From assembly GCA_022559845.1 (NCBI GenBank), contig CM040128.1, forward strand, positions 219,837,643-219,901,642: a stretch of DNA of 64,000 nucleotides, read 5' to 3'. Origin of the DNA: Amorphophallus konjac (taxonomy: Eukaryota; Streptophyta; Magnoliopsida; Alismatales; Araceae). The notes under the pieces are model-generated. The model saw only the letters and a list, made by a program, of their open reading frames with translations, was not told the DNA's origin and did no database searches. Positions 43,492-56,000 of the stretch are shown piece by piece (the stretch's first letter is position 1; each line of letters starts with the position of its first letter). The position numbers and the translations under genes are program-made.

Positions 43492-46400
43492 CTAATATTT
43501 ACTAGTCCCAAGAGTCGGAGCAAATCCCCTATTATTTCAGCTCTCCGAGCTAGCAAGCTCATCAGGAAAGGATGTGCATCTTTCCTCGCATTTGTCACAG
43601 TTAAAGAAGCTAAGGAGATTAAGCTAGAAGACATTCCAGTAGTGCAAGAATTTCCGGACGTGTTTCCGGAAGATTTGCCGGGATTACCCCCGCAAAGAGA
43701 AGTGGCCTTCACCATTGACTTAGTCCCTGGTGCTGCTCCGATTTCAAAGGCACCTTATAGGATGTCACCTGCTGAACTCAAGGAGTTAAAGGAGCAATTG
43801 ATGGAACTCATTAAGAAAGGATTCATTAGACCAAGTACTTCCCCGTGGGGAGCGCCTGTATTATTTGTAAAGAAGAAAGACGGATCCATGAGGTTATGCG
43901 TCGACTATCGACAGTTGAATCATCTCACTATCAAGAATAAGTATCCACTGCCGAGAATTGATGAATTGTTTGATCAAATTTCAGGATCCAAGTACTTTTC
44001 CAAAATTGATCTTAGGTCCGGATATCACCAACTAAGAATCAAGGACGAGGATATTCATAAAACCGCATTCAGAAGCAGGTATGGCCATTATGAATTTGTT
44101 GTTATGCCTTTCGGACTAACGAATGCCCCTGCTGCCTTTATGCAGTTAATGAATAGTATATTCAGGCCTTATTTAGATCAATTCGTGGTGGTCTTTATTG
44201 ATGATATATTGATTTATTCCAAGACCAAGGAAGAGCATGAGGAACATTTGAGGATTTCATTACAAATATTAAGGACAAACCAATTATATGCAAAACTTAG
44301 CAAGTGTGAATTCTGGCTTGAAGAAGTGACTTTTCTCGGACATGTTATATCAAAGGATGGCTTGTCTGTAGACCCATCAAAGGTTGAAGCTGTAAGGAAC
44401 TGGGAAAGACCGACCAATGCTAGCGAGATCCGAAGTTTCTTAGGTCTTGCCGGCTATTACAGGTGATTCATCAAGGATTTCTCAAAAATCGCCGTGCCAC
44501 TTACGAGGTTAACTCGCAAGGAGATCCGTTATGAATGGGATGAGGAATGTGAAAGAAGCTTCCAAACTCTCAAGGATCATCTTACTACAGCTCCTATCTT
44601 AGCATTGCCAATTGAAGGAGAAAAGTTCGAGGTATACACTGATGCTTCTGGCATTGGCCTCGGGTGTGTTCTAATGCAACAAGGGAAGGTTATAGCCTAC
44701 TCTTCTCGTCAATTAAAGAAGCATGAAGAGAACTACCCCGTCCATGACTTAGAATTGGCCGCGGTAGTATTTGCACTAAAAATATGGAGACATTATCTTT
44801 ATGGAGTACAGTTTACTGTATACTCCGATCACAAGAGTCTCAAATATCTTTTCTCACAGAAGGAACTAAATATGAGGCAAAGACGATGGCTAGAATATCT
44901 CAAGGACTTCGACTTCAATATACAATATCATCTCGGAAAAGGTAATCATGTAGCAGATGCCCTTAGTCGAAAGTCGAGAGCACTGTTAGCCAATTGTCTG
45001 ATTCAAGAATGGAAATTGCTGGAACAATTCTCTGAACTCAATATAAGCATGGACACGGACCCTAGATGTGTCACATTATCTCATGTAAGCATACAGTCAG
45101 ATTTATTGTCTGAAATACAAGCACTTCAGAATGATGATCCTACATTAGTAGAAATCAAGGGCAGATTAGAAGGACAATCGGATTTCCAATTAGCTTCGGA
45201 TGGAAGATTAATGTTCAAGAATAGAACTTGTATACCGGACTGCCCAGAATTGAAGAAGAAGGTCTTAGATGAAGCTCATAGGTCAAGGTATACGATTCAT
45301 CCTGGATCTACCAAGATGTACCAAGATGTGAAAAGAAATTTTTGGTGGCCCAACATGAAAAGGGAAATAGCAGACTACGTATCACGTTGTCTCACATGCC
45401 AACAAGTCAAGGTGGAACACCAAAAGCCTGCTGGAAAGCTACATCCTCTAGATATCCCTAAATGGAAGTGGGAGGATATTGGTATGGATTTCATCATGGG
45501 TTTATCTAAATCAAAAAGAGGACATGATGGAATATGGGTTATCATTGACCGATTGACCAAATCAGCGCATTTCTTGCCAATCAAGAGTCGATGGTCAGTT
45601 GATGTCTTAGCTGCACTATACATCAAGGAAATAGTCAGATTACATGGTATTCCTGTTTCAATCGTGTCTGACAGAGATCCCCGTTTTACTTCTCATTTTT
45701 GGAAGGGACTACAACATTCGTTGGGGACGAGACTTAATTTTAGTACAGCTTTTCATCCTCAAACGGATGGTCAGACCGAGAGAACAAATCAAGTAGTTGA
45801 AGATATGCTTAGAGCATGCATTACTGATTTTGATGGAAACTGGCATGATCACTTGCCTCTGGTCGAATTTGCGTACAATAATAGCTACCAGGCAAGTATA
45901 CAACTGGCACCTTTTGAAGCCTTATACGGAAGGAGTTGCCGATCACCCTTATGCTGGGACGAAGTTGGAGAGAAACAACTGTTAGGTCCAGAAATGGTAA
46001 GGGACACTACCGAGAAGATACAATTGATCAAAGAAAGACTGCAAGTTGCTCAGTCTAGACAAAAGGCTTATGCTGACACAAGAAGAAGAGATCTCGAATT
46101 CTAAGTTGGAGATCATGTATTTCTCAAGATATCGCCTGGACGTGGAATACGAAGATTTGGTGTTAAAGGCAAGCTTACACCAAGATTTATCGGACCTTTT
46201 GAGATACTAGAAAGAGTTGGCGAGGTTGCTTATCGCATCGCATTGCCACCTCAACTGTCCGAAGTACATAATGTGTTCCACATATCTATGTTGAAGAAGT
46301 ATGTGCATGATCCATCACATATTATTGAGCATGGAAATCTAGTGATCCAGAAAGATCTCACATATGAACAGAAGCCTATGAAGATCTTAGATCGAGAAGT

Positions 46401-46521
46401 ACGGACCCTAAGGAGTAAGGTTATTCCCATGCTAAAAGTACAATGGAATAAGAATTCAGAACAAGAAGCTACATGGGAGACCGAGAAATCTATGATGAAG
46501 CGATTTCCAGACTTATTTTAG
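43492..46521 (+). pseudogene. Gypsy B RT, RNase H, integrase and chromodomain-like C-terminus
   Basis: Same frame as the downstream part of gag. RT with [39 protein letters not shown] and catalytic FIDDILIYS (about 44194); a TGA at 44464 falls in GYYR*FIKDF. RNase H has [11 protein letters not shown] and a normal [11 protein letters not shown]. Integrase has [16 protein letters not shown]...[29 protein letters not shown] and [18 protein letters not shown] at 46102 interrupts after DLEF. The C-terminus has VHNVFHISMLKKY and a chromodomain-like ILDREVRTLRSKVIPMLKVQW, as in Tekay/Del. Two internal stops in pol; otherwise well preserved. Confidence 0.9.
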
Positions 46522-46589
46522 AAGGTACATACTCTACACTCTCCATATGTAAATATATGATATGGAATTTGGGGACCAAATTCTTTTTA

Positions 46590-46601
46590 AGTGGGGGAGG
46601 G
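46590..46601 (+). promoter_or_regulatory. Polypurine tract of gypsy B
   Basis: agtgggggaggg directly before LTR TGTAGC at 46602; gypsy C has agtaggggagga at the same place. Confidence 0.85.
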
Positions 46602-49600
46602 TGTAGCAACCCTGATAAATAAAATAAATCAAAATAGATTAAAAGATTTAATAAATAAACGAAAGAGCTTGGAATAAAAATAATTAAAACCTGATGAAAA
46701 TAATGCCTCAGATATAGGCGCTACTTTAAAATAAAACGCCCTTACCTAAGGCGTGTTTTGAAGAAAGGACGCCCACACATCAAGGCGTCAAATTTCAAAC
46801 GACCAAAATAAATAAAAAGGGCAAGTTAGCGTAACGTCCCTTAAGTGGACGCGTTTCAACAAGAAACGACGCTTGACAAGGCGTCAATTTAAATTCGACG
46901 CCCTGACCTAGGTCGCTAATTCAGTTTGAGTTTCGTTCGACCCAGGAGTCTATCCAGGATAAGATGATAACTATGAGAAAGAGTTCGAATGTAGTAATAA
47001 CTCTATCATGGAAGTGTTACTTCCAATCGAACACTAACTCTATTAGGTTCACCTAAATCCTATAAATAACCTACTGCTTGAACCGAGAACGCTATTTGGC
47101 GTTCGGACTATTCTACGGTAGGTGAAGAACCAAGGTTCTTTCTTCTTCTTTTCTGTTTACGATGGTATGAAGAACATTAACAGGTTCTTCGTCTTCTTCT
47201 CTTCTTACAGGTTAAGAAGATTCACGTTGTGAAGAACGAAAGGGTAAGTTCTTCTTTCCTCTACCTTCAGTAAGTATTATGAAGAAAAATTAATGTTTCT
47301 TCATCTTATTTTTCTGTAGGGAAGTCATCATAACCTACTGAAGAATTGAGGGTTCTTCATCTGCAACCTATTACTACCCTTGCTGCTGCTATTAGGATCG
47401 AAAGCTTCAAAAAGACTCTGTTTATAAAACAGAGTATCGTTCAGAACCTACATCTGTTCATCCGTCAGTTTATCATCATCAAGGTAGGTTTTCTCAAGCA
47501 ACGTAGCCCAAACAGGTTAAATTCATAATAACACATCATGCATGTCATGTATATAAGTTTCCTGATAGTTTCTACCCGTTTCTGTAATATTTTTGCAAGA
47601 GACGCCCGTGTCCAGGGCGCTACTTTAAAGAAACGACCTGCACCAGGTCGTCAATTTCAGATTTGACGCCCTGCCTGTAGGCGTTAATCTCATGAAAATC
47701 ACATGTAATTAATAATTGATCCACGTTAAAAATTCAATAAATATGAAATATCCAATCTAATATATATTGCATGACTCGACCTGTGAATTCCTGCTAAATC
47801 ATGTCTCTTGGCTATTGGAATTTTATTTCCTGAAATATTGTAAATTCTTGAATTCACGACCCTGTATAGGTCGTCTCTCACTTGACTAACGCCCCTGTTC
47901 AGGACGTGAATTGAAAAGTAACGCCCCTATCCAGGGTGTGTTTTTAGAAAATTTTGAAAATATATACTCTGTAAAATAGAAGGAAAGAATGGACGACCAC
48001 TGATTACGTCGTCACATTGTAAATAAACGCCCTTCACCAAGGCACGTTTTTGGTAGAATACTGAATTATTGAAATTCCTGCAAAATAGGAAAAATAGATA
48101 AACGCCCTTATCTAAGGCGTTAATTACTTGAGTAGTGACTTTACTTAAGTCGTTATTTTCCTGTAAAAATATTTTTGCCTGTTTCTGATAACCGATGGTT
48201 TCAGTATATCTATATATATATATGTATATCGGCACTATATCTCCACTCCGTGAGTATAGTCCCACGTTTCATGATGTTTTATCGATCGCCCTCAATTCTC
48301 ATTGACATACAAGCTCTCCATTGGACATTCCGTTCCTTTGGACTAGCGAGTTAGTCATAGAGACCTCCGTAAGACTCCTCGAGCCTTGGATTCCCTCAAG
48401 GCCGACTGAGCTGGTTGTATCCTAAAAACCCATTACACTATTGAATGCCATGTCACTCTAAAGAAAATATGGTATACCGGCCCTTATGATATGCAAAGAG
48501 TATATCATGAGAATTCTTAATGGGATGATGATATCATGCCATTTGTTGATATTCTTGTGGACCTCAATTCTATAATAAGAATGAGGGTATCTTACCTTTG
48601 ATGTACTGTTCATGTGGACCTCAATTCTATATAAAGAATGTCCATACTTGTCATGGTACCCAAGTTAAGGGAACCTAATTCCACCTAGTTTCATCGTTCA
48701 TCGTGATTGTACCGTTGTTATCGCCTATCTATGTCCAATGTCGTATTTTTGGACTCCATTCTCTCAAAGTTATCCTACGTGTCTACAAGCTTAAATTGTT
48801 GAAATTCCATATTGGCTATATATATATACAAGAGTGGATGTCAAAAATATACATGATAAATACCTGCGCATATAGGGCCCGATCTGGTCCTGGGAGGAGC
48901 ACCCGAAAGTACTTGTGCCCATGGGAGTTGAATGATAAGGTATCTGGCATTATACCGAGTGCATGACTAGCTTGATTGGATATTCCACACAAATCTTGTA
49001 CTTGACTCGTACTTGACATGACATGAATTGCGTGACCCGAGAAAGGGTAATTACTTGCTTGCTTGATACATGATAGCCAAAGTTCTTGACATGACTTGCT
49101 AAAGAGTACTTGTTTGAATATCTTGTTATCTCTTCTTGAAAGCTCATGACTAGTTCATCTTGCTGTCTTATTGATAAATTCTCTCTCTATCTTGTCGTTT
49201 TATACGAGCATGCATCGCTACAGTACATACATGAAAGATGTAATTATTTAAACCCCTTGCTAGCGCTTGAGATATAATTTCCTACTGAGCGTTCGCTCAC
49301 TCCGTGTGTTCCCTACTTTTCAGGTAATTCCGACGACGAGGGAAGTCAATCAGATGGGAATGGTCAAGAGTGAAAGTGATAGAACTTCTCCAAGTGTCAT
49401 CTAGTCTTTTCCCTATTTTCTTGAGTCAACTATGTACTTTTCCTTTTTAATTGAATAGAGTATTGGATTTGTAATAGTCTATCCATAATGAAATAAAGGA
49501 TTGGGTTATCTTTACTTTTGCGCATCTCTGTCTTTGTGTCGAATACACTACTACTCTGATTAACATGATTGATATAAACTCGTCGCGCATATCCGAGTAT

Positions 49601-49622
49601 CTTCCGCGCTCGGGGCGTGACA
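46602..49622 (+). repeat. Gypsy B 3' LTR
   Basis: Near-identical to 38979-41998 at an offset of 7,623 bp. Confidence 0.92.
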
Positions 49623-49627
49623 AACTG
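49623..49627. repeat. Right TSD of gypsy B (AACTG)
   Basis: Matches 38974-38978. Confidence 0.92.
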
Positions 49628-50235
49628 TCTGATATATACCCGACAGTGAGCGATCCCCTCTTGACCATTGATGATCTTCACACGTATCTTGGAGTGGTTA
49701 ATGACTCGACAACTCATGACTTATGGTTAAAGTCACTTAGCCAAGTAATTAAACCATTCCAGTCCTCGTGTAAGATTCGATCAATGTCTCAGGTCAAAGG
49801 ACCAACGATGCTACTGAGACCGTTGAATCTTCAGTTGATATTAGGTATAATCAACCATCTGAAGATCCAATAGCGGATCAGTTCAGTGTACATCCTCCAA
49901 GGACATACACCTACACATATGTGTTGGTGCCCCGCACTAGAGACCATGAGACTGGTCCATAACACATCATGTGTACTGGTTTAATAGGTAATCAAAGTCC
50001 CCGAGTGATTACCCTCCAACCAGGAACAGTTTAAGGTATGTGTCCATGTAAAGTCAATCTCACGTTCGAGATCCTATCTCGAGTTGACTTTACAACCACA
50101 TATCCTAGGGACATCGTAAAGTAATATACAATCACATATTTACGCTCAAAGATCACTTTATTAATAATGAATATGATCGCACATCTATCGGGCCTACCCG
50201 ACCCAAGATTGGCCTGTAGCACACCACCACTAACA

Positions 50236-50240
50236 CTACG
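50236..50240. repeat. Right TSD of copia E (CTACG)
   Basis: Matches 19994-19998. Confidence 0.9.
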
Positions 50241-50937
50241 CACACACGAATGGAACATGATGACCATACACAAGACCACGAATCCAAAATGATCCACACA
50301 CACACAAGTTCTTATAGTTTATGATGACCACAAATATAACACCCAAAACATTAAAACAATGAGGCTCAGTTTAGGAAACTCCTGATTAAGACTCCCCCTG
50401 AGTGTATGCTGCAGATCTTGCGTTGATTCCTTCTTTACTTGAATGGCTTGAGACCCAGCTTGAATGGCCTTGGATGGATGTAGGTTTCCTTGCACGGAAT
50501 ACTGCTCATGGCTACAGTACCATTCCTTCTTCCTTGGACAAATCCTTGTATCTCCTTGATGCTTGTGAGCTTGTTCTCTTCCTTTGAGATTGCTGACTTT
50601 AAACGGAGCTAGAGTACCTTCAGATGATGCTTGAATGGCTCCTTCTTCCTTGTAGCATCCTTCTTCTTCTTCCCTTGATAGGCTCCTTGGTTGATAGGCT
50701 CTTTTTCGATTTCTCTTGGTTGATAAGCACACCTTGATCTCTTCTGATTGGATGTTTGTTTCTTCAACTTATGGAAGATGATTGCTTTAGAAGAACCTTG
50801 AAACTTCAGTTGTTGGATGGAGATTTGATTCACGGACTACTGTTCATGCTACAGTAACACTCTTCTTCTTCCTTGAGCCACCTTGATCCCTCTTTTGTTC
50901 TCTTAGAGTCTCTTATGGTTCATGACCTCAAAGAGAG

Positions 50938-50947
50938 GTTTTATAAC
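50938..50947 (-). promoter_or_regulatory. TATA box in SIRE-A LTR
   Basis: Minus strand GTTATAAAAC, about 900 bp after the LTR start. Position is plausible for a promoter; not tested. Confidence 0.45.
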
Positions 50948-51079
50948 CCTTGGAAGGTTAGGAGACAAGCCTCAGACCCAGATCCACAATTTATGGGGTG
51001 ATTGAGAGTATTGGGATTAAAGAAATGGGTGAGAGGATCTCTCCACGGATTGGAAATAAAAAGTCAAAGTTGGAGGCTT

Positions 51080-51275
51080 CGGGGCTGGCGGTCGACCGGA
51101 GGTGGGCTGGCGGTCGACCGTTCTGTAAAAACACTGTAGGCAGAACGTTGCTGTAATTTTCGGTCGACCGGGATCAGGCCGGCGGTCGACCGCTCTGAGA
51201 AAAATTGTAGTTTTCTGAATTCTGGTAATTTCGGTCGATCGTCAGCTACAGGTCGGTCGACCGCCAGCTACAGTA
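51080..51275. repeat. GGTCGACCG palindrome cluster in SIRE-A LTR
   Basis: Six GGTCGACCG or GGTCGATCG motifs, several preceded by ctggc or gccggc. The same motif occurs at 23455-23640. Confidence 0.8.
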
Positions 51276-52644
51276 AATTCCAGACCACTACATTTTAGCC
51301 CCAAACTCCATTGCAACCCTTCCAAACTCTGTGGCATCAAACTCCTTTGATCTTGGAGGGATTATACAAAGAATTTAACCTATAAAACCATAAGAAAAAT
51401 GATTAGAATTTTAGCTTAATAATCAATACGATAAATGTGTGAAATGCATACATGAAAGCCCATGCTCAAAGTGCATACAAACACTTGAACCATAAAAGCT
51501 TTAAGCTAAAGGTCAAGAATTATTTCTATGCAAGTGAGCAAAGTACGAGAACAATTTAGCCATGCACATATACAAGTGAACACTTGGAAAACATGATTGA
51601 CTAAAGGTCAAGATCAATAGATATGCATTTGTCCAATATGAATGCATCATGTAACCAAGCTCCATGAAGAGTATGCATAGGAAGCATTCAAAGCACATGT
51701 TCAACTCAATCATATTCAACCGGTCGACAGGAACAATAAACCATTTAGTTTGGTTATCATCATTCACTTAATCACACATAAAGTGTAGTTAGCATCAAAA
51801 TCATAGCATTACCCACTAAGTTTAGTTATCATCAAAACTATAGCTCAACAATTGACAGAGAAGATAAGACACGGGAGAACTTCTGCCAAAAGTTTCACCC
51901 AGAGAATAGAACGGCTAGTCTTGTTATAGTGATAGAGAGGTCACCCTGTGTCCAGAGAGAGAACCTCTCCTGCGCGATCTTACCACCGAACGAGCACTCT
52001 CCGAGTGACCACTGGGAGCGGCGAGCACTCGTCAGGAAGGCCTACGCGTCCCTCAGATCTACTGCAGCGTCCTCCATCCTCCTCTTTTCTATTCCGCTCT
52101 TCTTTGTGCCTTCTTAAATCTCCTTATACAAAGATGCTGACTTAAGCATCGGAGAGTTGTCCCCTAGGTAACGCCCATGGCTCCTTATGATGCCCTTTTG
52201 ACTTTTGGCGTGTGTAAGCTTCCACGGGTGCCGGGCGACGTCTCTAACAAACAAATAGAGAAGATGGTATGTGACGTAGAAATCATATTTATGCCTCTAC
52301 AGGTGAGTTTAACTCTTTTTATTCTCAAACCAAAAGTGGGTTAAATGGGATATTTTTTTAGCCGATTAACTTAGTCCAAGTTATCCTAACTCTTTCTCAA
52401 AGTAAGCCCAGAGAAATTGAACGCTACAAATAAATTTGAAAGATCTATTGGCTAAATTTTCTTGTTGGCAGATGGAATACTTTTCTATTGCTTTTTATGT
52501 AGAAAATAAATACATTATGTGTGAACAGACTGAAAGAGAGTGCAAAAGTGTTTAGACGATTATAATTATTCTTACTTTATGACAGTGTGTGCTCCTGTCT
52601 CTACTTGTTTAAATGTACCGTTACGCTGGTGATTGGCACCAGCA

Positions 52645-52645
<1 letters not shown>

Positions 52646-52734
<89 letters not shown>
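52646..52734. repeat. (CA)n(GA)n microsatellite
   Basis: An uninterrupted CA run of 74 bp (52646-52719) passing into about 15 bp of GA. Confidence 0.98.
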
Positions 52735-52735
<1 letters not shown>

Positions 52736-52760
52736 TTGTCGTTTGAAAAGTTGGCGTGAA

Positions 52761-52813
52761 ATGAGAATTCTTGACCGAGTCGCTTGGTTTATGAGAATTC
52801 TTGACCGAGTCGC
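52761..52813. repeat. 30-bp tandem duplication
   Basis: atgagaattcttgaccgagt followed by cgc occurs at 52761 and 52791, 30 bp apart. Confidence 0.9.
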
Positions 52814-53014
52814 ATGTTTTAAAAAAAAACGCTTAAATTGTTGAAAGTTACCGCACCCAAACGGTGCGGCAAGCCCATCCCACTGTTGTGTCAGAACGCC
52901 CTGGCCCTTTTTCAAGCCCGTTAAACCAACAAAACCGCGGGGACCTCGAAATCGGCCTTGCCACGATTTATTGCCCTGTAGACATGTAAACGGTCGGATA
53001 CGGAGCGGATAGTG

Positions 53015-56000
53015 TGTCACGTCCCGAGCGCGGAAGCTTACCCGTGGCGCGACAGTTTTATATACAACCAAAGCGAACTAGCTATTCGATGGAATTCTTC
53101 ATTTTGATAGTCAATAGAGTGCGTAAATAACTAAGATTTAACTTGAAATTAATACAAATAATCTGAGATGACAATTGTTACCACTAACCAAATGACAATT
53201 ACACACATTTCTCGAGTCCGACTACTAGGCTTCAAGCCCTTATTACAGTTCTAATAAATTAGACTAATACAGCTAACATCTGACATAACTGGATACAAAT
53301 GACATAATTACTACACCACAATTAACAAGACAACATGATGAGTCCATTTCTACACTCATCCCTCAGACTCATTCCCTTCCGAGTTCTGGCTGATATTCGC
53401 ACTACCTGAAAAGGTTAGAAAATAACTAGATGAGCGAATCGCTCAGTAGGATTTACATCTCAAGTTCTAACATGCTTTAAGTGAATTACACGTTCATTTA
53501 ATGTAGGTAACCTACGCATGCAGACAGATAGATATCAAGGAATCATAAGATCGACAAGAGTAGAAAGTGAGAATATATAGATTTCACAATTTCAATAGTA
53601 AGTGATAGTAAATGATATCAGGCCAGTGATAACTAAGAAGTGATAACTGGAATAGAAACATGTTAATCAGGCTAGCAATAGTAAGTAAGTAGTTTCAAGC
53701 ATGTATAACTGGAATTGGCTATTTATCAATGCATTCAAATAAACACTTTTACCCTTCTGCGGGTCTCAAGTCAATCAATCAAGTAATATCACGAGAATGA
53801 GTGGAATGCCTAAAGTCTAGCAAGCAAATACTCCGGTGCAATGCCAAACACCGTGGTCAATAAACTCCCATGGGCACAAGTACCTTCGGGTGCTCCTCCC
53901 AGGACCAGACTGGGCCCTATATGCACAGCATTGGTCATATTTGTCGACATCCACTCTCATTTATAGCCAATATGGAATTTCAAGGATTGACCCAGTAGGA
54001 TGGTTATAAGGTGGATTGTAGAATAGAGTCCAAGACGTATCGTTATGTAGGGACGATCTAGGAGTAAAACCCGTAACGTTCGATACATGCTAATGACAAT
54101 AGGAGTTTGAGACTAACTTGCTGGTATTGACACTATCCAATATGTATATGTATATATATATCCGATTATAGAATTCTGTCCAATATAATGGAGGTTATAG
54201 GTATGGATACCTTCTGTCCGACATACCTATATGAGTTAGCCAAAATGGTGATTTATTATAATAATCAGAGTTTTTATGTTGAATATAGTTCTAACTTGCT
54301 AAAAATGATATTAACATGTTGAGAATGAGTTTCATATGTTACTTTACTGGTAAGATGATAAAATAAATTTTTCATGCTGGATTTAATTTTTTTACATGTT
54401 GAAAATTAATTATTAACATGCTAAAATTAACTATTAACATGTTCAAATTAATTAGCTTACTGATATGATGATAAGATAAGGTTTCCATGCTGATTACAGA
54501 AATTTTCTGATAACAACATAATTTTATCATGCTAAAATTTATTTTTCTACATTTATTTACTAATTATTTGATAGGAGAATAGAATTATCGTGCTGAAAAA
54601 TAGTTCTAATACACTGAAATAACTATAACATGCCAAAAATAATTATAACATGCTTGAATAATTTTTACCATACTGGAAGAAATGTTATCATGTTGTAAGT
54701 AATTTTTGTGCCTTACTTTACTACTTTATTTAATAGAAAAGTAAGTTTTATATGTACAAAATAGCTTTAAATAGATTTTAACATGTTGAAAATAATTTTT
54801 TTATATCTATACTCTGTAAGAATGAAGGAGTCCATTTTATATATTCGGTGAGAATGGAGGTGTAGACATTAGATATATATATATATATAAATATATATAT
54901 ATTCTTGTCTAACAATATATAATGAAGGTGTTTTGTATATACAATTAATGGAAATATATATGAATTAATATACATATATAATGAAGGTGCTTGTTAATGG
55001 AAGTATATATATGAATTTATATACATATATAATGAAGGTGCTTGTATATACAATTAATGGGAGTATATATATATATTTAAGGGGTTTTATGTTGTTTTTC
55101 ATTAAGTTCAAATCATGTGTCGACACTAGTGTCGACACTTACTATTCATTTTTGGTCTTTGTTGTACAGTTAACATTAGAATGTTTTGTGTGTCGACACC
55201 GGTGTCGACACCTGAGTCGACACCTGGCTTAAATGCACACGGGTGGTGTTACGTTAATAGCATGTGTCGACACATGTGTCGACACTGGTGTCGACACCTG
55301 TGTCGACACATGGCTTATACAATCTTGCAAGCCGTTAAGTTAACATCATGTGTCGACACATGTGTCGACACATGTGTCGACACCTGTGTCGACACATGGC
55401 TTATAAGGTTATGAAAGCGGTAAAGTTAACAGCATGTGTCGACACATGTGTCGACACTGGTGTCGACACCTGTGTCGACACATGGCTTATAAGTTCAAGT
55501 AACATGTTAGGTTAACAATTTTAACAGCTAGGTGTAGTTAACAGCTAACCATATATTGTATATATAACTATTGTATATATTGTAAGTGTCGACATTACTA
55601 ACTTCCACTATATATATATATATGCTAGGTGTCGACACTTTATTATATACACTGTGTAGTTAAAAGTTTGCTTAGTGTTAACATATAACTAGTACTATAT
55701 ATATATTGGTAACAGTTAATAGTTTGCCGGGTGTTAACAGTTAACTATACGTACATATATATAGTTAGCTTGGTAGGTGTAGTTAATATATGTTTTAACA
55801 GTTTCAATAGTACAGTTAACATACGCTAATTATAACTATTACTATATATGAACAATATATAACGTGTTAACGTGATGGGTGTACTGGACATATGAAATGT
55901 CGACGTTTATTAACATTTATTAACTATACTTTAACTCTATATGTACTTTAACTATATATATATATATATATATATACTTTACGGTTTTACCCGTTTAACG

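Larger units (their letters stand above)
38979..49622 (+). mobile_element. Gypsy B: Tekay/Del-type Ty3/gypsy chromovirus
   Basis: LTRs of 3,020 and 3,021 bp (38979-41998 and 46602-49622), perfect TSD AACTG, primer-binding site 42006-42018, and a polypurine tract at 46590-46601. The polyprotein carries gag with two zinc knuckles, protease, RT, RNase H, integrase and a C-terminal chromodomain-like segment. The LTRs differ by few bases (four in the first 265 bp, all transitions), so the insertion is young relative to copia E. Gypsy C is a sister family. Confidence 0.92.
19999..50235 (-). mobile_element. Copia element E, minus strand, with gypsy A and gypsy B nested in its 5' LTR
   Basis: LTRs at 19999-21589 (1,591 bp, 3' LTR in element orientation) and 27818-50235 (5' LTR, split twice; about 1.58 kb once insertions are removed). 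Primer-binding site at 27804-27817, polypurine tract at 21590-21600, and a perfect TSD CTACG. The interior encodes copia-order domains gag, protease, integrase, RT, RNase H, all decayed. RT and RNase H resemble the Tork/Angela side of copia; the clade is not certain. Confidence 0.88.
27818..50235 (-). repeat. Copia E 5' LTR (right copy), split by gypsy A and gypsy B
   Basis: Segments 27818-28070, 38257-38978 and 49628-50235 align in order to the left LTR. Minus-strand TATAAATAC is at 27954-27962. Ends ...CACTAACA followed by TSD CTACG (50236-50240). Confidence 0.88.
18089..51850 (-). mobile_element. SIRE-A: SIRE/Maximus-like copia element, minus strand, host of the other insertions
   Basis: Read on the minus strand: an LTR starts TGTTGAGCTATAG at 51850, is interrupted by copia E, ends ...GACTACA at 19480, then a primer-binding site and a gag frame follow. 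The gag is cut off at about 18089 where SIRE-B begins, so the rest of SIRE-A should lie left of this window. All sequence from 1 to 51850 therefore sits inside this one insertion. Confidence 0.75.
19480..51850 (-). repeat. SIRE-A 5' LTR, interrupted by copia E
   Basis: Own sequence is 50236-51850 plus 19480-19998, about 2.1 kb. On the minus strand it starts TGTTGAGCTATAGTTTTGAT and ends ...CACCCCCTCTTGGGTGTCATTGATTGCGGGACTACA, a SIRE-like end. A minus-strand TATA (GTTATAAAAC, 50938-50947) suggests a U3 of about 0.9 kb. GGTCGACCG motifs lie at 51080-51275. Confidence 0.78.
51851..53014. other. Unassigned DNA between SIRE-A and gypsy C
   Basis: No gene seen. It includes a phrase with ttcttaaatctccttatacaaag and gacttaagcatcggag (about 52100-52155) that resembles LTR/leader sequence of plant elements, but I could not assign it. 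It also holds a (CA)n tract, a short tandem duplication, and a perfect hairpin CCGCACC-CAAAC-GGTGCGG at 52851-52869. Confidence 0.5.

Noticed and set aside
50319..50732. 137-codon minus-strand ORF in the SIRE-A LTR
   Set aside because: Lies inside the LTR, no recognisable domain, low-complexity Gln/Lys/Glu composition.
52980..53014. Sequence tgtaaacggtcggatacgg as a possible hAT terminal repeat
   Set aside because: Resembles ends of some plant hAT elements, but no partner terminal repeat or TSD is visible; gypsy C begins directly after it.
52601..53071. 156-codon minus-strand ORF
   Set aside because: Its core is the translated (CA)n microsatellite (repeating Val-Cys), and it crosses an LTR boundary.
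55117..55414. ORF reading Cys-Arg-His repeats through the palindrome array
   Set aside because: It is the translation of the GTGTCGACAC repeats in an LTR, not a protein.
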